Assembly (NCBI GenBank): GCA_964494655.1
Contig: CAZBRM010000015.1
Span: forward strand, 1-11,495
DNA length: 11,495 nt
DNA from: JAHJQT01 sp964494655
GTDB taxonomy: Bacteria > Patescibacteriota > Minisyncoccia > Portnoybacterales > UBA2143
Direction of reading: 5' to 3'
In this document: in pieces, positions 4,133 through 11,495 of the stretch
Numbering within the stretch: the first letter of the stretch is position 1
Layout: each line of letters begins with the position of its first letter
Program-made: the position numbers and the translations under genes
Notes under the pieces: model-generated
The model's input: the letters and a program-made list of their open reading frames with translations, nothing else
What the model was told of the DNA's origin: nothing
The model's database searches: none

Positions 4133-4927
4133 ATGAAAAGAATATTTAAGCATCCGCTTATTCTGTCTTTATTAATAATATTCTGCCTTATTCTTATAAA
4201 CCAGCAGGGCTGGTTAAATTCTGTTCATAATATTTTTTTAAGATCGAGCTCTTTTATTCAGAAAAATATTTTTCAAATCTCTCTTAAAACAAATAATTTT
4301 ATTGATTTTGTTGTTTCAATAAAAAATATTGAACAGGAAAATATTGAGTTAAAAAAATATAATTCAAATCTCTTAGGCGAAATTATTAAGCTAAAAGAAA
4401 TAGAAAAGGAAAATGAAGTGCTTCGTAAGCAAATAGGATTGCCCTTGCAGGAATTAAATAAATTAATTTTAGCAAGTGTTATTAGCAAAGATTCTTCTGA
4501 TTTTGGGAAGTATTTTTTAATTAATAAAGGAAAAAAAGATGGGATTGAAAAAAAGTCAGTTGTGATATCTTCCGGAAATTTATTAGTTGGACAGGTAATT
4601 GAAATTTTTGATTCTTTCTCAAGAATACAGCTTATTGTAGATCCTAACAGTTTAGTTAACGCGCGCATTCAAGATTCAGACATCATGGGATTAATAAAAG
4701 GCGGGCCTGGATTGGATTTAATTTTTGATTTATTGCCACAAGGTAAAAACATTGAAGTTAATAGCGCAGTTGTTACTTCTGGTTTGTCGGGATTGTTTCC
4801 TGCAGGATTATTAATAGGACAAATTAAAAGAGTAATTTCTTCCGAAGCCCAGATTTCACAAATAGCTGAAGTTAAGCCGGTAGTTGATTTTAATAAGCTA
4901 GATAAGGTCTTCGTGATTATAAAATGA
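4133..4927 (+). CDS. mreC: Rod shape-determining protein MreC
   Basis: MreC is the bitopic scaffold of the elongasome, linking the MreB/MreD side to PBP2 outside the membrane. The 264-residue product has a short cytoplasmic N-terminus, one membrane helix (about 8-23), a coiled coil (about 62-100, IEQENIELKKY...EKENEVLRKQIGLP) and the two-lobed beta domain. Typical beta-domain segments are LILASVISKD, FLINKGKKDGIEKKSVVIS, LVGQVIEIFDSFSRIQLIVDP, NARIQDSDIMGLIKG, VVTSGLSGLFPAGLLIGQI and VKPVVDFNKLDKVFVI. Length and order match the family. It overlaps mreD by the four bases ATGA, so translation is coupled. No Shine-Dalgarno is seen, but an extended -10 ends 8 nt before the ATG. mreB is not in the window. 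Confidence 0.94.
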   Translation: MKRIFKHPLILSLLIIFCLILINQQGWLNSVHNIFLRSSSFIQKNIFQISLKTNNFIDFVVSIKNIEQENIELKKYNSNLLGEIIKLKEIEKENEVLRKQIGLPLQELNKLILASVISKDSSDFGKYFLINKGKKDGIEKKSVVISSGNLLVGQVIEIFDSFSRIQLIVDPNSLVNARIQDSDIMGLIKGGPGLDLIFDLLPQGKNIEVNSAVVTSGLSGLFPAGLLIGQIKRVISSEAQISQIAEVKPVVDFNKLDKVFVIIK

Positions 4928-5409
4928 AAATATTTTTAATAATTCTTACTTTTTTATTAGCGCTTATTTTACAGACAACAACTGTTTCTTTTTTATCTTT
5001 TTTAGATGTGAGTCCTAATTTGATTTTAATTCTTATTCTTCTTTTGGTTATCCTTAAAGATTTTAAAAAAGTATGGTGGGTCGTTGTTTTGATGGGATTT
5101 TTTATGGATTTGTTTTCAGGAGCGCCTTTCGGAGTTATAAGTTTGAGTTTGATTTTATCTTCTTATTTAATTGACTGGCTTAATAAAACTATTTTTTCAA
5201 CAATTAAATTTTGGATGGTTATTGGACTTGTTGGTATTGGGGTCTTATCATATAATCTTATTTTAATCCTAATGATTTTTTCCTATTTTAGAGGACCTCT
5301 TGCCAGTTTAACTATAAGAATAATAATTGAAATAATTTATAATTCTTTTATCGCAGTTTTAATTTTTTATGCAATTAAAAAAATATTTTATCAAAAGGCA
5401 AACGCGTGA
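4924..5409 (+). CDS. mreD: Rod shape-determining membrane protein MreD
   Basis: A 161-residue, almost entirely hydrophobic protein with five to six membrane segments (about 1-20, 30-46, 50-66, 70-87, 98-122 and 130-153). The conserved MreD stretch FFMDLFSGAPFGVISL follows the third segment, with its Asp preceding LFSG. MreD is an integral partner of MreC in the elongasome. It starts inside the mreC stop (ATGA) and its end overlaps the start of mrdA by 41 nt, so the three genes form one tightly packed unit. Low sequence conservation is normal for MreD; context makes the call firm. Confidence 0.92.
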   Translation: MKIFLIILTFLLALILQTTTVSFLSFLDVSPNLILILILLLVILKDFKKVWWVVVLMGFFMDLFSGAPFGVISLSLILSSYLIDWLNKTIFSTIKFWMVIGLVGIGVLSYNLILILMIFSYFRGPLASLTIRIIIEIIYNSFIAVLIFYAIKKIFYQKANA

Positions 5410-7294
5410 AAATATTGAAGCAGAGGAGATTTTTTTAGACGCAGAAGCTGTTCGTTCAATAGAAGAAAAAGGTAAATTGGAACATCCAATTAAAAGCCGC
5501 AACTTTGTATTTTTTTATATCGCAATAATTATAGGCATTTTATGCCTCTTTTTAAGAACAGGTTATCTTCAAATTATTAAGGGTGATTATTATGAAAATT
5601 TGGCAAAAGGAAACAGATTAAGGATTTATCACGTAATTGCTCCACGCGGGATTATTTATGATCGCTTTAATAATTCTTTAGTTTATAATACTCCCAGTTT
5701 TGATTTAATTGTTGATTTAGCTGATTTTTTTAGCAATCCGAAAGATATTCAAGATGAAATTCTTAGTAAAATAGCTGATGTTGTTTCTGTATCTGACTTA
5801 AGGCAGAAAATAGAAAAAGCATATGGAGAAGTTAGTCAAATTGTTCTTATTAAAGGAATTAAACATTCTGATGCTTTGGTCTTTGAAACAATAGTTAATA
5901 ATTGGCCGGGAATAAGAATACAGCAGAATGCGCAGCGCCAATATATTCTCGGACCTTATTTTTCTCATATTATTGGATACACAGGAGAGGTAAGCGAATC
6001 AGATTTAGAAAAATATCCTGATTATTTTTTAAATGATGAAATCGGCAAAGTTGGCCTTGAAAAGCAGTACGAGAATTATTTAAGAGGCGAGCCAGGACAA
6101 GAGCAAATAGAGGTTGATTCATTAGGTAAAACACAGAAAATACTTGCTAATAAACTACCTCAACCAGGAAACGGCTTAGTTCTTTTTATTGATAAAGATT
6201 TGCAGGAAAAGCTTTATCAGTCGCTTGAAAATATGCTTAAAAAGCTTTCTAATACTACAAACAGCACAAGGAAAGCGGCGGCTGTGGCTATTAACCCAAA
6301 TAATGGCGGCATTTTAGCGTTAGTAAGCCTGCCTAGTTTTAATAATAATCTTTTTGCTCAAGGTATTTCTCAAGAAGATTTAAGTTTGCTAGAAAATAAT
6401 CCTGATGAACCATTCATGAATAGGGTTTTAACTGGTCAGTATCCATCTGGATCTATAATAAAGCCATTGATTGCCGCAGCCGCTTTAGAAGAAAACGTTA
6501 TTACGCCTTATAAGAAAATAAATTGCGAGGGGTTAATAAGCGTTGTTAATCAGTATAATCCTCAAATTGTATATAATTTTGTAGATTCAAAAGCCCATGG
6601 ATTAACTGATATGTTTAAAGCTATTGCTCAATCATGCAATGTATTTTTTTATACTATTGGCGGAGGTTATGGAAATATAGAAGGGCTTGGCATTGATAGA
6701 ATTAAGGAGTATCTTGGATATTTTGGATTAGGCAGCGTTACAGGAATTGATTTGCCTAATGAAAAATCAGGATTAATTCCTGATAAGGAATGGAAAAAAG
6801 AGAAAAAGCCGGATGAAGAATGGTATTTAGGAGATACATACCATTTATCTATTGGACAGGGCGATATTTTAATTACGCCTATTCAAATGGCTTCAGCTAT
6901 CGCAAGCATAGCCAATAAAGGGATATTATACCAACCGCAATTAGTTGATAAAATTGTTGATGAACATGGAAATATCATTGAAGATATTCAACCGAATATT
7001 ATTAGACAGGGATTTATAAGCAAAGATAATCTTGAAGCGGTTCGCAAAGGTATGAGAGAAACAGTTTTAAGCGGTTCTGCTCAATCATTTTTAAGCTTGC
7101 CGATAGAAGTTGCGGGCAAGACAGGAACAGCTCAATTTGGGAATGATAATAAAACGCATGCTTGGTTTGTGAGCTTTGCTCCTTATGAGAATCCGCAAAT
7201 TGTTTTAATTGTTTTAATTGAAGGAGGAGGCGAGGGTCATCAAGTTGCTAATCCTGTTGCAAAAGAAGTTTATGAATGGTATTTTAGTAAATAA
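5369..7294 (+). CDS. mrdA: Penicillin-binding protein 2 (peptidoglycan D,D-transpeptidase)
   Basis: The class B PBP of the elongasome, cross-linking peptidoglycan outside the membrane. The 641-residue product has a cytoplasmic N-terminus, one membrane helix (about 46-63), and the pedestal domain with APRGIIYDR (about 92-100) and GKVGLEKQYENYLRG. The transpeptidase domain shows all three motifs: S362-I-I-K365 (in YPSGSIIKP), S422-C-N424 and K584-T-G586 (AGKTGTAQFG). The context SGSIIKP differs from the common PGSTFKP of proteobacterial PBP2, but catalytic Ser and Lys are present. The ATG at 5369 overlaps mreD by 41 nt; I see no later in-frame ATG before the IFLDAEAV segment, so I keep this start although no Shine-Dalgarno precedes it. 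After its stop comes an 81-bp AT-rich gap before greA. Confidence 0.95.
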   Translation: MQLKKYFIKRQTRENIEAEEIFLDAEAVRSIEEKGKLEHPIKSRNFVFFYIAIIIGILCLFLRTGYLQIIKGDYYENLAKGNRLRIYHVIAPRGIIYDRFNNSLVYNTPSFDLIVDLADFFSNPKDIQDEILSKIADVVSVSDLRQKIEKAYGEVSQIVLIKGIKHSDALVFETIVNNWPGIRIQQNAQRQYILGPYFSHIIGYTGEVSESDLEKYPDYFLNDEIGKVGLEKQYENYLRGEPGQEQIEVDSLGKTQKILANKLPQPGNGLVLFIDKDLQEKLYQSLENMLKKLSNTTNSTRKAAAVAINPNNGGILALVSLPSFNNNLFAQGISQEDLSLLENNPDEPFMNRVLTGQYPSGSIIKPLIAAAALEENVITPYKKINCEGLISVVNQYNPQIVYNFVDSKAHGLTDMFKAIAQSCNVFFYTIGGGYGNIEGLGIDRIKEYLGYFGLGSVTGIDLPNEKSGLIPDKEWKKEKKPDEEWYLGDTYHLSIGQGDILITPIQMASAIASIANKGILYQPQLVDKIVDEHGNIIEDIQPNIIRQGFISKDNLEAVRKGMRETVLSGSAQSFLSLPIEVAGKTGTAQFGNDNKTHAWFVSFAPYENPQIVLIVLIEGGGEGHQVANPVAKEVYEWYFSK

Positions 7295-7347
7295 ATGAAA
7301 ATAATTTTTAATTCTTTAATCTTCAAACAATTTAATTTTAGTTTGAG

Positions 7348-7365
7348 AATTGAAAATTGAAAATT
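7348..7365. repeat. Inverted terminal fragment of the AT-rich repeat
   Basis: AATTGAAAATTGAAAATT is the exact reverse complement of the 18-mer that opens both AT-rich repeats (643-660 and 9128-9145). Here only this end is present, in the 81-bp mrdA-greA gap, next to a weak 6-bp hairpin (TCAAAC 7323-7328 with GTTTGA 7341-7346). It may be a remnant of a third copy or part of a simple A/T motif. Confidence 0.5.
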
Positions 7366-7375
7366 AAGAATATTT

Positions 7376-7843
7376 ATGAAATATATTTCTTCAGAAGGGT
7401 TAAAAAAAATAGAAGCAGAATTAAAAAATTGCAAAACAATTAAAAGACAGGAGATAGCCAATCGTTTAGAAGAAGCAAAATTATTGGGCGATTTGTCCGA
7501 AAATGCTGAATATTCTTCTGCTAAAGAAGCTCAATCCTTTAACGAAGGCAGGATTTTTGAATTGGAAAAAATAATTAAAGAATCTGTTTTGATCAAGCCA
7601 AACAAAAAAGGACATAAAAAGATTAATATAGGAACTGTTTTTGAAGTTAAACTAATAAATCCCGGCTCTTTTAAAAAGCAGGTTTTTACAATTGTCGGAT
7701 TTCAAGAGGCTGATCCAGCTAATGGAAAGATTTCTAATGAGTCGCCTCTTGGCCAGGCCTTTTTAGGTAATCAAATAGGTGATACAATTGAAGCGGAAAC
7801 ACCAAAAGGCAAAATTAAGTACAAGATAATAAGTATAAAGTAA
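7376..7843 (+). CDS. greA: Transcription elongation factor GreA
   Basis: GreA enters the secondary channel of RNA polymerase and stimulates transcript cleavage in backtracked complexes. The 155-residue product matches the family in length (about 158) and layout: an N-terminal coiled coil with the tip motif GDLSENAEYSSAKEAQ, in which D39 and E42 correspond to the catalytic acidic pair (D41/E44 in E. coli), and a C-terminal FKBP-like domain with ISNESPLGQAFLGNQIGDTIEAETPKG split over about 119-145. The start at 7376 gives the usual MKYISSEGLKKIEAEL. No Shine-Dalgarno is seen. The lysS ATG follows its TAA with no spacing, so the two are very likely co-translated. The greA-lysS pairing is found in other bacteria. 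Confidence 0.96.
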   Translation: MKYISSEGLKKIEAELKNCKTIKRQEIANRLEEAKLLGDLSENAEYSSAKEAQSFNEGRIFELEKIIKESVLIKPNKKGHKKINIGTVFEVKLINPGSFKKQVFTIVGFQEADPANGKISNESPLGQAFLGNQIGDTIEAETPKGKIKYKIISIK

Positions 7844-9127
7844 ATGTCTAATATTAATGAAATAAAAAAAGAGCGTTTAAGGAAACTAGAAAATATCTGT
7901 AAATTAGGAATGGATCCTTATCCGTCTAAAAGCAAACGAACTCATTCTTGTAATCAAGCTATAGAAGATTTTGAAAAATTATCTTCAAATAAGGATGAAA
8001 TATTTTTAACTGGACGCTTGCGCGCTATTCGCGGACACGGCGGTTCTGTTTTTATTCATCTTGAAGATGGCTCAGGAAAAATTCAAGCATATTTGAAAAA
8101 AGACGAATTAGGCGGGGAAAAATACAAATTTTTTCATAATAATATTGATATAGGTGATTTTATTGAAATTAATGGAATTCTTTTTTTAACAAAAAAGGAA
8201 GAAAAAACGCTTTTAGTAAAAGATTATAAAATTTTGAGCAAAAGTTTGGTTTCTTTACCTGAGAAATGGCACGGAATTAAAGATGTTGAAGAGAGATTTC
8301 GTAAAAGATATTTAGATTTAATAATGAACGAAGAAACAAGAAATATTTTTAAGAAACGGAGCGAGATAATAAAGAAAATAAGAGAATTTTTAGATGATAA
8401 TAATTTTACTGAAGTAGAAACTCCGATTTTACAGACATTGTATGGTGGAGCTAGCGCTAAGCCCTTTAGAACTCATCTTAACGCTTTAAATATGGATTTG
8501 TATTTGAGGGTTGCTCCAGAGCTTTATTTAAAAAGATTATTAATTGGCGGATATGAGCGTGTTTTTGAAATTGGCCGATGTTTTAGAAATGAAGGCATGG
8601 ATAGGGAACACAATCCTGATTTTACTATGCTGGAATGTTATGCAGCTTATTGGGATTGGGAAGATTTAATGAAATTTATGGAAAAAATGATGCATCAACT
8701 TGATCCGAAAATTTTTCCCGAGAAATGGGATAAAGTCGAGTATCAGGATATTATTAAAAATAATAATGAAAAAGAAAATTTTGCTAATATTAAAAATCCG
8801 ACTTTTATTCTGCATTTGCCGAATATTCCTCTTTGCAAGAGAGGAGAAGCTCTTCAAGGAATTGTTAATGGCGTAGAATTAATTAAGGCCTTTACTGAAC
8901 AAAATAATCCTATAGAGCAAAGGAAATCTTTTGAAGAACAGGAAGCTTTGCGCAAAAAAGGAGATGAAGAAGCGCAGGTATTAGATGAGAATTTTTTAGA
9001 AGCGCTAGAATATGGCATGCCGCCGGCTGCTGGATTTGGTATAGGAATAGATCGCTTGACTATTCTTTTAACGGAAGCAAAGAATTTGAGAGAAAGTATT
9101 TTGTTCCCATTTATGAGACCAAAATAA
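7844..9127 (+). CDS. lysS: Lysyl-tRNA synthetase, class II, compact form
   Basis: Charges tRNA-Lys. The 427-residue product has an N-terminal OB-fold anticodon domain (about 50-135, with FLTGRLRAIRGHGGSVFIHLEDGSG), motif 1 near 175-195 (FTEVETPIL), motif 2 near 238-265 (FEIGRCFRNEGM...DFTMLECY) and motif 3 (PAAGFGIGIDRL, about 394-405; ending FPFMRP). It is about 75 residues shorter than E. coli LysS (505). The loss falls between motif 2 and the PTFIL strand, where only ~45 residues stand in for ~110, plus a shorter stretch before GVELIKAFTEQ. In the lysine pocket E352 aligns with E. coli E428, but K348 aligns with N424, usually Asn. All ATP-binding motifs look intact and the reading frame is continuous, so I call it functional. 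The ATG abuts the greA stop. Confidence 0.94.
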   Translation: MSNINEIKKERLRKLENICKLGMDPYPSKSKRTHSCNQAIEDFEKLSSNKDEIFLTGRLRAIRGHGGSVFIHLEDGSGKIQAYLKKDELGGEKYKFFHNNIDIGDFIEINGILFLTKKEEKTLLVKDYKILSKSLVSLPEKWHGIKDVEERFRKRYLDLIMNEETRNIFKKRSEIIKKIREFLDDNNFTEVETPILQTLYGGASAKPFRTHLNALNMDLYLRVAPELYLKRLLIGGYERVFEIGRCFRNEGMDREHNPDFTMLECYAAYWDWEDLMKFMEKMMHQLDPKIFPEKWDKVEYQDIIKNNNEKENFANIKNPTFILHLPNIPLCKRGEALQGIVNGVELIKAFTEQNNPIEQRKSFEEQEALRKKGDEEAQVLDENFLEALEYGMPPAAGFGIGIDRLTILLTEAKNLRESILFPFMRPK

Positions 9128-9252
9128 AATTTTCAATTTTCAATTTATAATTTTTAATTTTAAATCAATGCTATAATTTTAAATTTTTAAAACAAATTAA
9201 AATTTAATTATTTAAATTTTAATTAAAATTTATAATTTATAATTTAAAATTA
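9127..9252. repeat. AT-rich dispersed repeat, copy 2
   Basis: It occupies almost the whole lysS-serS gap. It matches 642-760 in the same orientation, with a ~6-nt extra ATAATT-like segment near the left end and scattered transitions (for example TGCTATAAT here, TGTTATAAT in copy 1). It contains internal inverted repeats of AATTAAAATTTA type and would fold into weak A/U structures. The copies lie about 8.5 kb apart in unrelated gene contexts (upstream of def on the opposite strand; upstream of serS). Confidence 0.75.
9169..9177 (+). promoter_or_regulatory. Extended -10 within the AT-rich repeat, possible serS promoter
   Basis: TGCTATAAT matches TGnTATAAT exactly and points toward serS, with an expected leader of about 75-80 nt. 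The equivalent position in copy 1 (677-685) is TGTTATAAT, so the motif is conserved between copies even though copy 1 has no plus-strand gene to drive. No clear -35 is seen. Confidence 0.35.
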
Positions 9253-9259
9253 ACACTTT

Positions 9260-10480
9260 ATGCTTGATATAAAATTTATTAGAGAAAATCCAGAGCAAGT
9301 AAAACAGGGCTGTCAAAAAAAACAGGTCAATGTTGATATTGATAAACTTTTAGAATTGGATAAAAAAAGAAGAGAATTACTTCAAAAAATAGAAACATTA
9401 AAAGCTGAACAAAATAAGCTTGGTAAGGATCAACAAGAAAAAGCTAAAGAAATTAAAAATAAAATAAAAAAAATAAAGCCGGAATTATCTCAAATGGAAA
9501 AAGAATTCAATAAGTTAATGAGACAGATTCCAAATATTCCCTTAGATGATGTAATTGAAGGCAAAGCAGAAGAGGATAATAAAGTGGCGCGAACTGAAGG
9601 AGAAAAAACCAAATTTGATTTTAAACCCAAAGACTATTTAGAAATAGCGGAGAAATTAGATATTATTGACATTAAAAGAGCGGCTAAGGTATCTGGTACG
9701 CGTTTCGGCTATTTAAAAGGCGGAGCAGCTTTATTAGAATTTGCTTTAATTAATTTAGCGATTGATATTTTAACTAAAGAAAGTTTTACATTTATTATTC
9801 CTCCGGTAATGCTTAAGCGAGAAGCAATGGAAGGAATGGGCTATTTAGATAGGGGCGCGGCTGAAGTTTATTATCTAGAAAAAGATGACTTATATCTAGT
9901 CGGAACTTCAGAACAATCAATCGGCGCAATGCATATGAATGAAACTTTTCAAAAGAAAGATTTGCCTAGAAGATATATGGGATTTTCAACTTGCTTTAGA
10001 AGAGAGGCAGGAGCTTATGGTAAAGACACCAAAGGGATTTTAAGAGTTCATCAGTTTGACAAAATGGAAATGTTTATTTTTTGTGAACCAGAAAAATCAA
10101 AACAAGAACATGAGTTGATGTTGTTTTTGGAAGAAAAATTAATGCAGGCTCTAGAATTGCCTTATCGGGTAGTTGATATTTGTTCAGGGGATTTAGGCGA
10201 TCCAGCTGCAAAGAAGTGGGATATTGAAGTTTGGATGCCGGGACAGAATCAGTACCGTGAGACGCACTCAACAAGCAATTGCACTGATTGGCAGGCGCGT
10301 CGGCTTAATATTAGATATAAAAGCAAAGATGGAGTTAAATTTGTTCATACATTAAATGGAACAGTTTTTTCTCAAAGACCAATTTTAGCCATTATTGAAA
10401 ATTATCAGCAAAAGGACGGGAGTGTAGTTGTGCCTGAGGTTTTACAGAAATATATGGGCGGAATAGAGAAGATTGAATAG
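9260..10480 (+). CDS. serS: Seryl-tRNA synthetase
   Basis: Charges tRNA-Ser (and tRNA-Sec where present). The 406-residue product starts with the canonical MLDIKFIRENPEQVKQG, then a long antiparallel coiled-coil arm (about 27-95, very Lys/Glu-rich) that contacts the long variable arm of the tRNA. The class II core follows: GTRFGYLKGGAALLEFALI, motif 2 with R247-R248-E249-A-G (FRREAGAYGKDTKGILRVHQF) and motif 3 NGTVFSQRPILAIIEN with R373, then DGSVVVPEVLQKYMGG at the C-terminus. In motif 3 the segment between NGT and the Arg is one residue shorter than in T. thermophilus or E. coli. Length is slightly below the usual 420-430. Upstream is the AT-rich repeat; no Shine-Dalgarno is visible. A palindrome follows the stop directly. 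Confidence 0.95.
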   Translation: MLDIKFIRENPEQVKQGCQKKQVNVDIDKLLELDKKRRELLQKIETLKAEQNKLGKDQQEKAKEIKNKIKKIKPELSQMEKEFNKLMRQIPNIPLDDVIEGKAEEDNKVARTEGEKTKFDFKPKDYLEIAEKLDIIDIKRAAKVSGTRFGYLKGGAALLEFALINLAIDILTKESFTFIIPPVMLKREAMEGMGYLDRGAAEVYYLEKDDLYLVGTSEQSIGAMHMNETFQKKDLPRRYMGFSTCFRREAGAYGKDTKGILRVHQFDKMEMFIFCEPEKSKQEHELMLFLEEKLMQALELPYRVVDICSGDLGDPAAKKWDIEVWMPGQNQYRETHSTSNCTDWQARRLNIRYKSKDGVKFVHTLNGTVFSQRPILAIIENYQQKDGSVVVPEVLQKYMGGIEKIE

Positions 10481-10490
10481 AACGCACTAT

Positions 10491-10554
10491 CACGCCTGTT
10501 CATCTTTCTAAGGCAATTTAAAGGTACGGCCTGAGATTGATTAGATAAGGCGTG
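10491..10554. repeat. Intergenic palindrome between serS and ftsQ (family 2)
   Basis: CACGCCT (10491-10497) pairs with AGGCGTG (10548-10554), with further imperfect pairing inside (ATCTTTCT with GATTAGAT-type sequence) and an inner AGGC/GCCT (10511-10514 with 10529-10532). The right end, read on the minus strand, is AATGACAAACCACGCCTT, nearly the same as the left end of the element at 4037-4054. The inner AAAGGTACGGCCT also resembles TAAGGCACGGCCT at 4099-4111. The serS stop is 10 nt before it and the ftsQ start 18 nt after it, so it occupies nearly the whole gap. Confidence 0.65.
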
Positions 10555-10572
10555 GTTTGTCATTAATTTTCT

Positions 10573-11495
10573 ATGAGCAATATTTTTTTCCCAAAAAGAA
10601 AAAAGAAAAGATTGTCCTTTAAGATAATAATTTTCGGAGGGCTATTTTTTTGTTTTTTAGCCGCTTTAGTATATTTTTCTATCTGGTCTTCAATATTAAG
10701 GATAAATGAAATAGAAATTAAATCAGAAAAAGAACCTGTTTATTATAAAAATAGTGAAATTATTAAAATAGCAGAAGAAAAATTAAAAAATAAATTTTTT
10801 GGAATTATACCTCAGAATACTATTATTCTAGCTCCCGTTAATGAAATTAAAAACGCTGTTTTAGACATATTTCCAGAAATCGGACAAATAAATATCTACA
10901 GGAATTCGCCTGATTTTTTTAATTTAAGTGAATTTTTTTCAAATATAAGGTTAACTATAAATATAGAAGAAAGGGAAAGTATTGGTATTTGGTGCAAGTT
11001 TGAAGAAATAGAATTAAATGAGGGCAGCCCCCAAAATAGCAGTTCTAGTAAAGAATTGCTATTTGAGGGACTGCCCTCTAAAGAAAGAAAAATTAACGAA
11101 TGTTTTCAAATAGATAAAGATGGCGTTATCTACAGAAAATCGCTTTTAGTAAAAAGCAACTCTGTTTTAAATATTTACAGCTCAAGAAATCAATTAGCTG
11201 AAATAAGAGATTCAGTCGTTCCTTTTAAAATCATTAATTTTATTTTAGAAGTAAAGGAAAAAGTAAAGAAAATAAAAACAGATAATATATCATCTGTTTT
11301 AATATCCAATTTTGATTTTATTTCCATTGAAGATTTAAGAGGAACAACTTCTTTGGGTTGGCAAGTTTATTTTAATCCGGCTGATTCTATTGATTCGCAA
11401 ATAAGATCATTAGAAACAGTTTTAAGCGAACAAATTAAGCAGGATCATAAATTTTTAGAATATATTGATTTAAGAATAGAAGGAAGAGTTTATTA
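10573..11495 (+). CDS. ftsQ: FtsQ-like cell-division protein with POTRA domain, partial (runs off right edge)
   Basis: An open frame of 307 codons from the ATG at 10573 continues past the window. A basic N-terminus (FPKRKKKRLSFK) precedes one membrane helix (about 17-37), as in bitopic FtsQ/DivIB. A POTRA-like segment follows (about 43-115: LRINEIEIK...NKFFGIIPQNTIILAPVNEIKNAVLDIFPEIGQINI), then a beta domain with LTINIEERESIGIWC, CFQIDKDGVIY and, near the edge, EYIDLRIEGRVYY, the typical FtsQ end where the chain meets FtsB/FtsL. FtsQ bridges the early and late divisome. Between GIWC and CFQIDKDG, where relatives have only a few residues, there are about 36 extra residues, encoded in large part by the hairpin at 11020-11078. 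No Shine-Dalgarno precedes the ATG. Sequence conservation is low in this family; topology and the motifs support the call. Confidence 0.82.
   Translation, partial: MSNIFFPKRKKKRLSFKIIIFGGLFFCFLAALVYFSIWSSILRINEIEIKSEKEPVYYKNSEIIKIAEEKLKNKFFGIIPQNTIILAPVNEIKNAVLDIFPEIGQINIYRNSPDFFNLSEFFSNIRLTINIEERESIGIWCKFEEIELNEGSPQNSSSSKELLFEGLPSKERKINECFQIDKDGVIYRKSLLVKSNSVLNIYSSRNQLAEIRDSVVPFKIINFILEVKEKVKKIKTDNISSVLISNFDFISIEDLRGTTSLGWQVYFNPADSIDSQIRSLETVLSEQIKQDHKFLEYIDLRIEGRVY
11020..11078. repeat. Hairpin element inserted in frame in the ftsQ-like gene (family 1, copy B)
   Basis: Arms of 27 nt (11020-11046 and 11052-11078) are complementary at 23 positions plus one G-U wobble, around a 5-nt loop. The outer GAGGGCAG/CTGCCCTC is perfect. 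It encodes residues about 150-169 (EGSPQNSSSSKELLFEGLPS) with no stop. The arm resembles copy A at 111-176 (GAGGnCnGnCCyCAAAA then TAGCA), and the bases that differ between A and B in the outer stem change on both arms, so pairing is kept. Confidence 0.85.

Noticed and set aside
4273..4668. 131-codon open frame on the minus strand opposite mreC
   Set aside because: It lies wholly inside mreC, has a Ser/Phe/Ile composition typical of the antisense of Lys/Glu/Asn-rich genes, and shows no family motif.
8824..8846. TCCTCT/AGAGGA palindrome in lysS as another inserted hairpin (IPLCKRG peptide)
   Set aside because: The stem is only 6 bp, and the peptide aligns with the conserved SPLA(K/R)R segment of LysRS, so it is explained by the protein.
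10074..10274. 66-codon minus-strand frame opposite serS, and similar short frames at 452-643, 1621-1851, 7270-7461 and 8666-8857
   Set aside because: All overlap well-supported genes in other frames and have no recognisable motifs or start signals.

Overview
The window is AT-rich (about one third G+C by eye) and carries short, compactly packed bacterial genes. I read it as a Patescibacteria / Candidate Phyla Radiation genome, most likely a Parcubacteria-type lineage. Reasons are the streamlined core genes, the near absence of Shine-Dalgarno sequences, lysine/isoleucine/asparagine-rich proteins, a PBP2 with an SGSxxK active-site context, and an AmmeMemoRadiSam-type radical SAM enzyme. This placement is inference. 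The 100-N run at 3813-3912 shows that this is a scaffolded assembly, probably metagenomic.

Layout. Minus strand (1-2072): an AmrS-type radical SAM protein translationally coupled to a small unknown basic protein, an AT-rich repeat, peptide deformylase (def), a long hairpin element, and the N-terminus of methionyl-tRNA formyltransferase (fmt), which runs off the left edge. A compact divergent promoter region (2073-2114) separates these from the plus-strand genes: an RNA 2',3'-cyclic phosphodiesterase (thpR-like), a WecG/TagA/CpsF-family glycosyltransferase, a membrane-anchored acidic repeat protein interrupted by the assembly gap, then mreC-mreD-mrdA (PBP2), greA, lysS, serS and a partial ftsQ-like divisome gene that runs off the right edge.

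How the genes work together. MreC, MreD and PBP2 are the core of the lateral-wall elongation machinery and overlap in one transcription unit; the FtsQ-like protein belongs to the septal counterpart. Def and Fmt are the two enzymes that add and remove the N-formyl group of initiator methionine. GreA, LysRS and SerRS are transcription and translation housekeeping genes.

The most interesting layer is repetitive DNA. At least three kinds of short element are scattered among these genes. (1) Long imperfect hairpins of about 60-66 bp occur between def and fmt, inside the glycosyltransferase gene and inside the ftsQ-like gene; the last two are read through in frame and add peptide to the protein, much like Rickettsia palindromic elements. 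(2) A different palindrome family with an ACAARCC-RYGCCT end lies between genes. (3) A ~120-bp AT-rich repeat occurs twice, each copy with an extended -10 promoter motif. Several genes also have a -10 box only 8-10 nt before the start codon, which suggests leaderless mRNAs.
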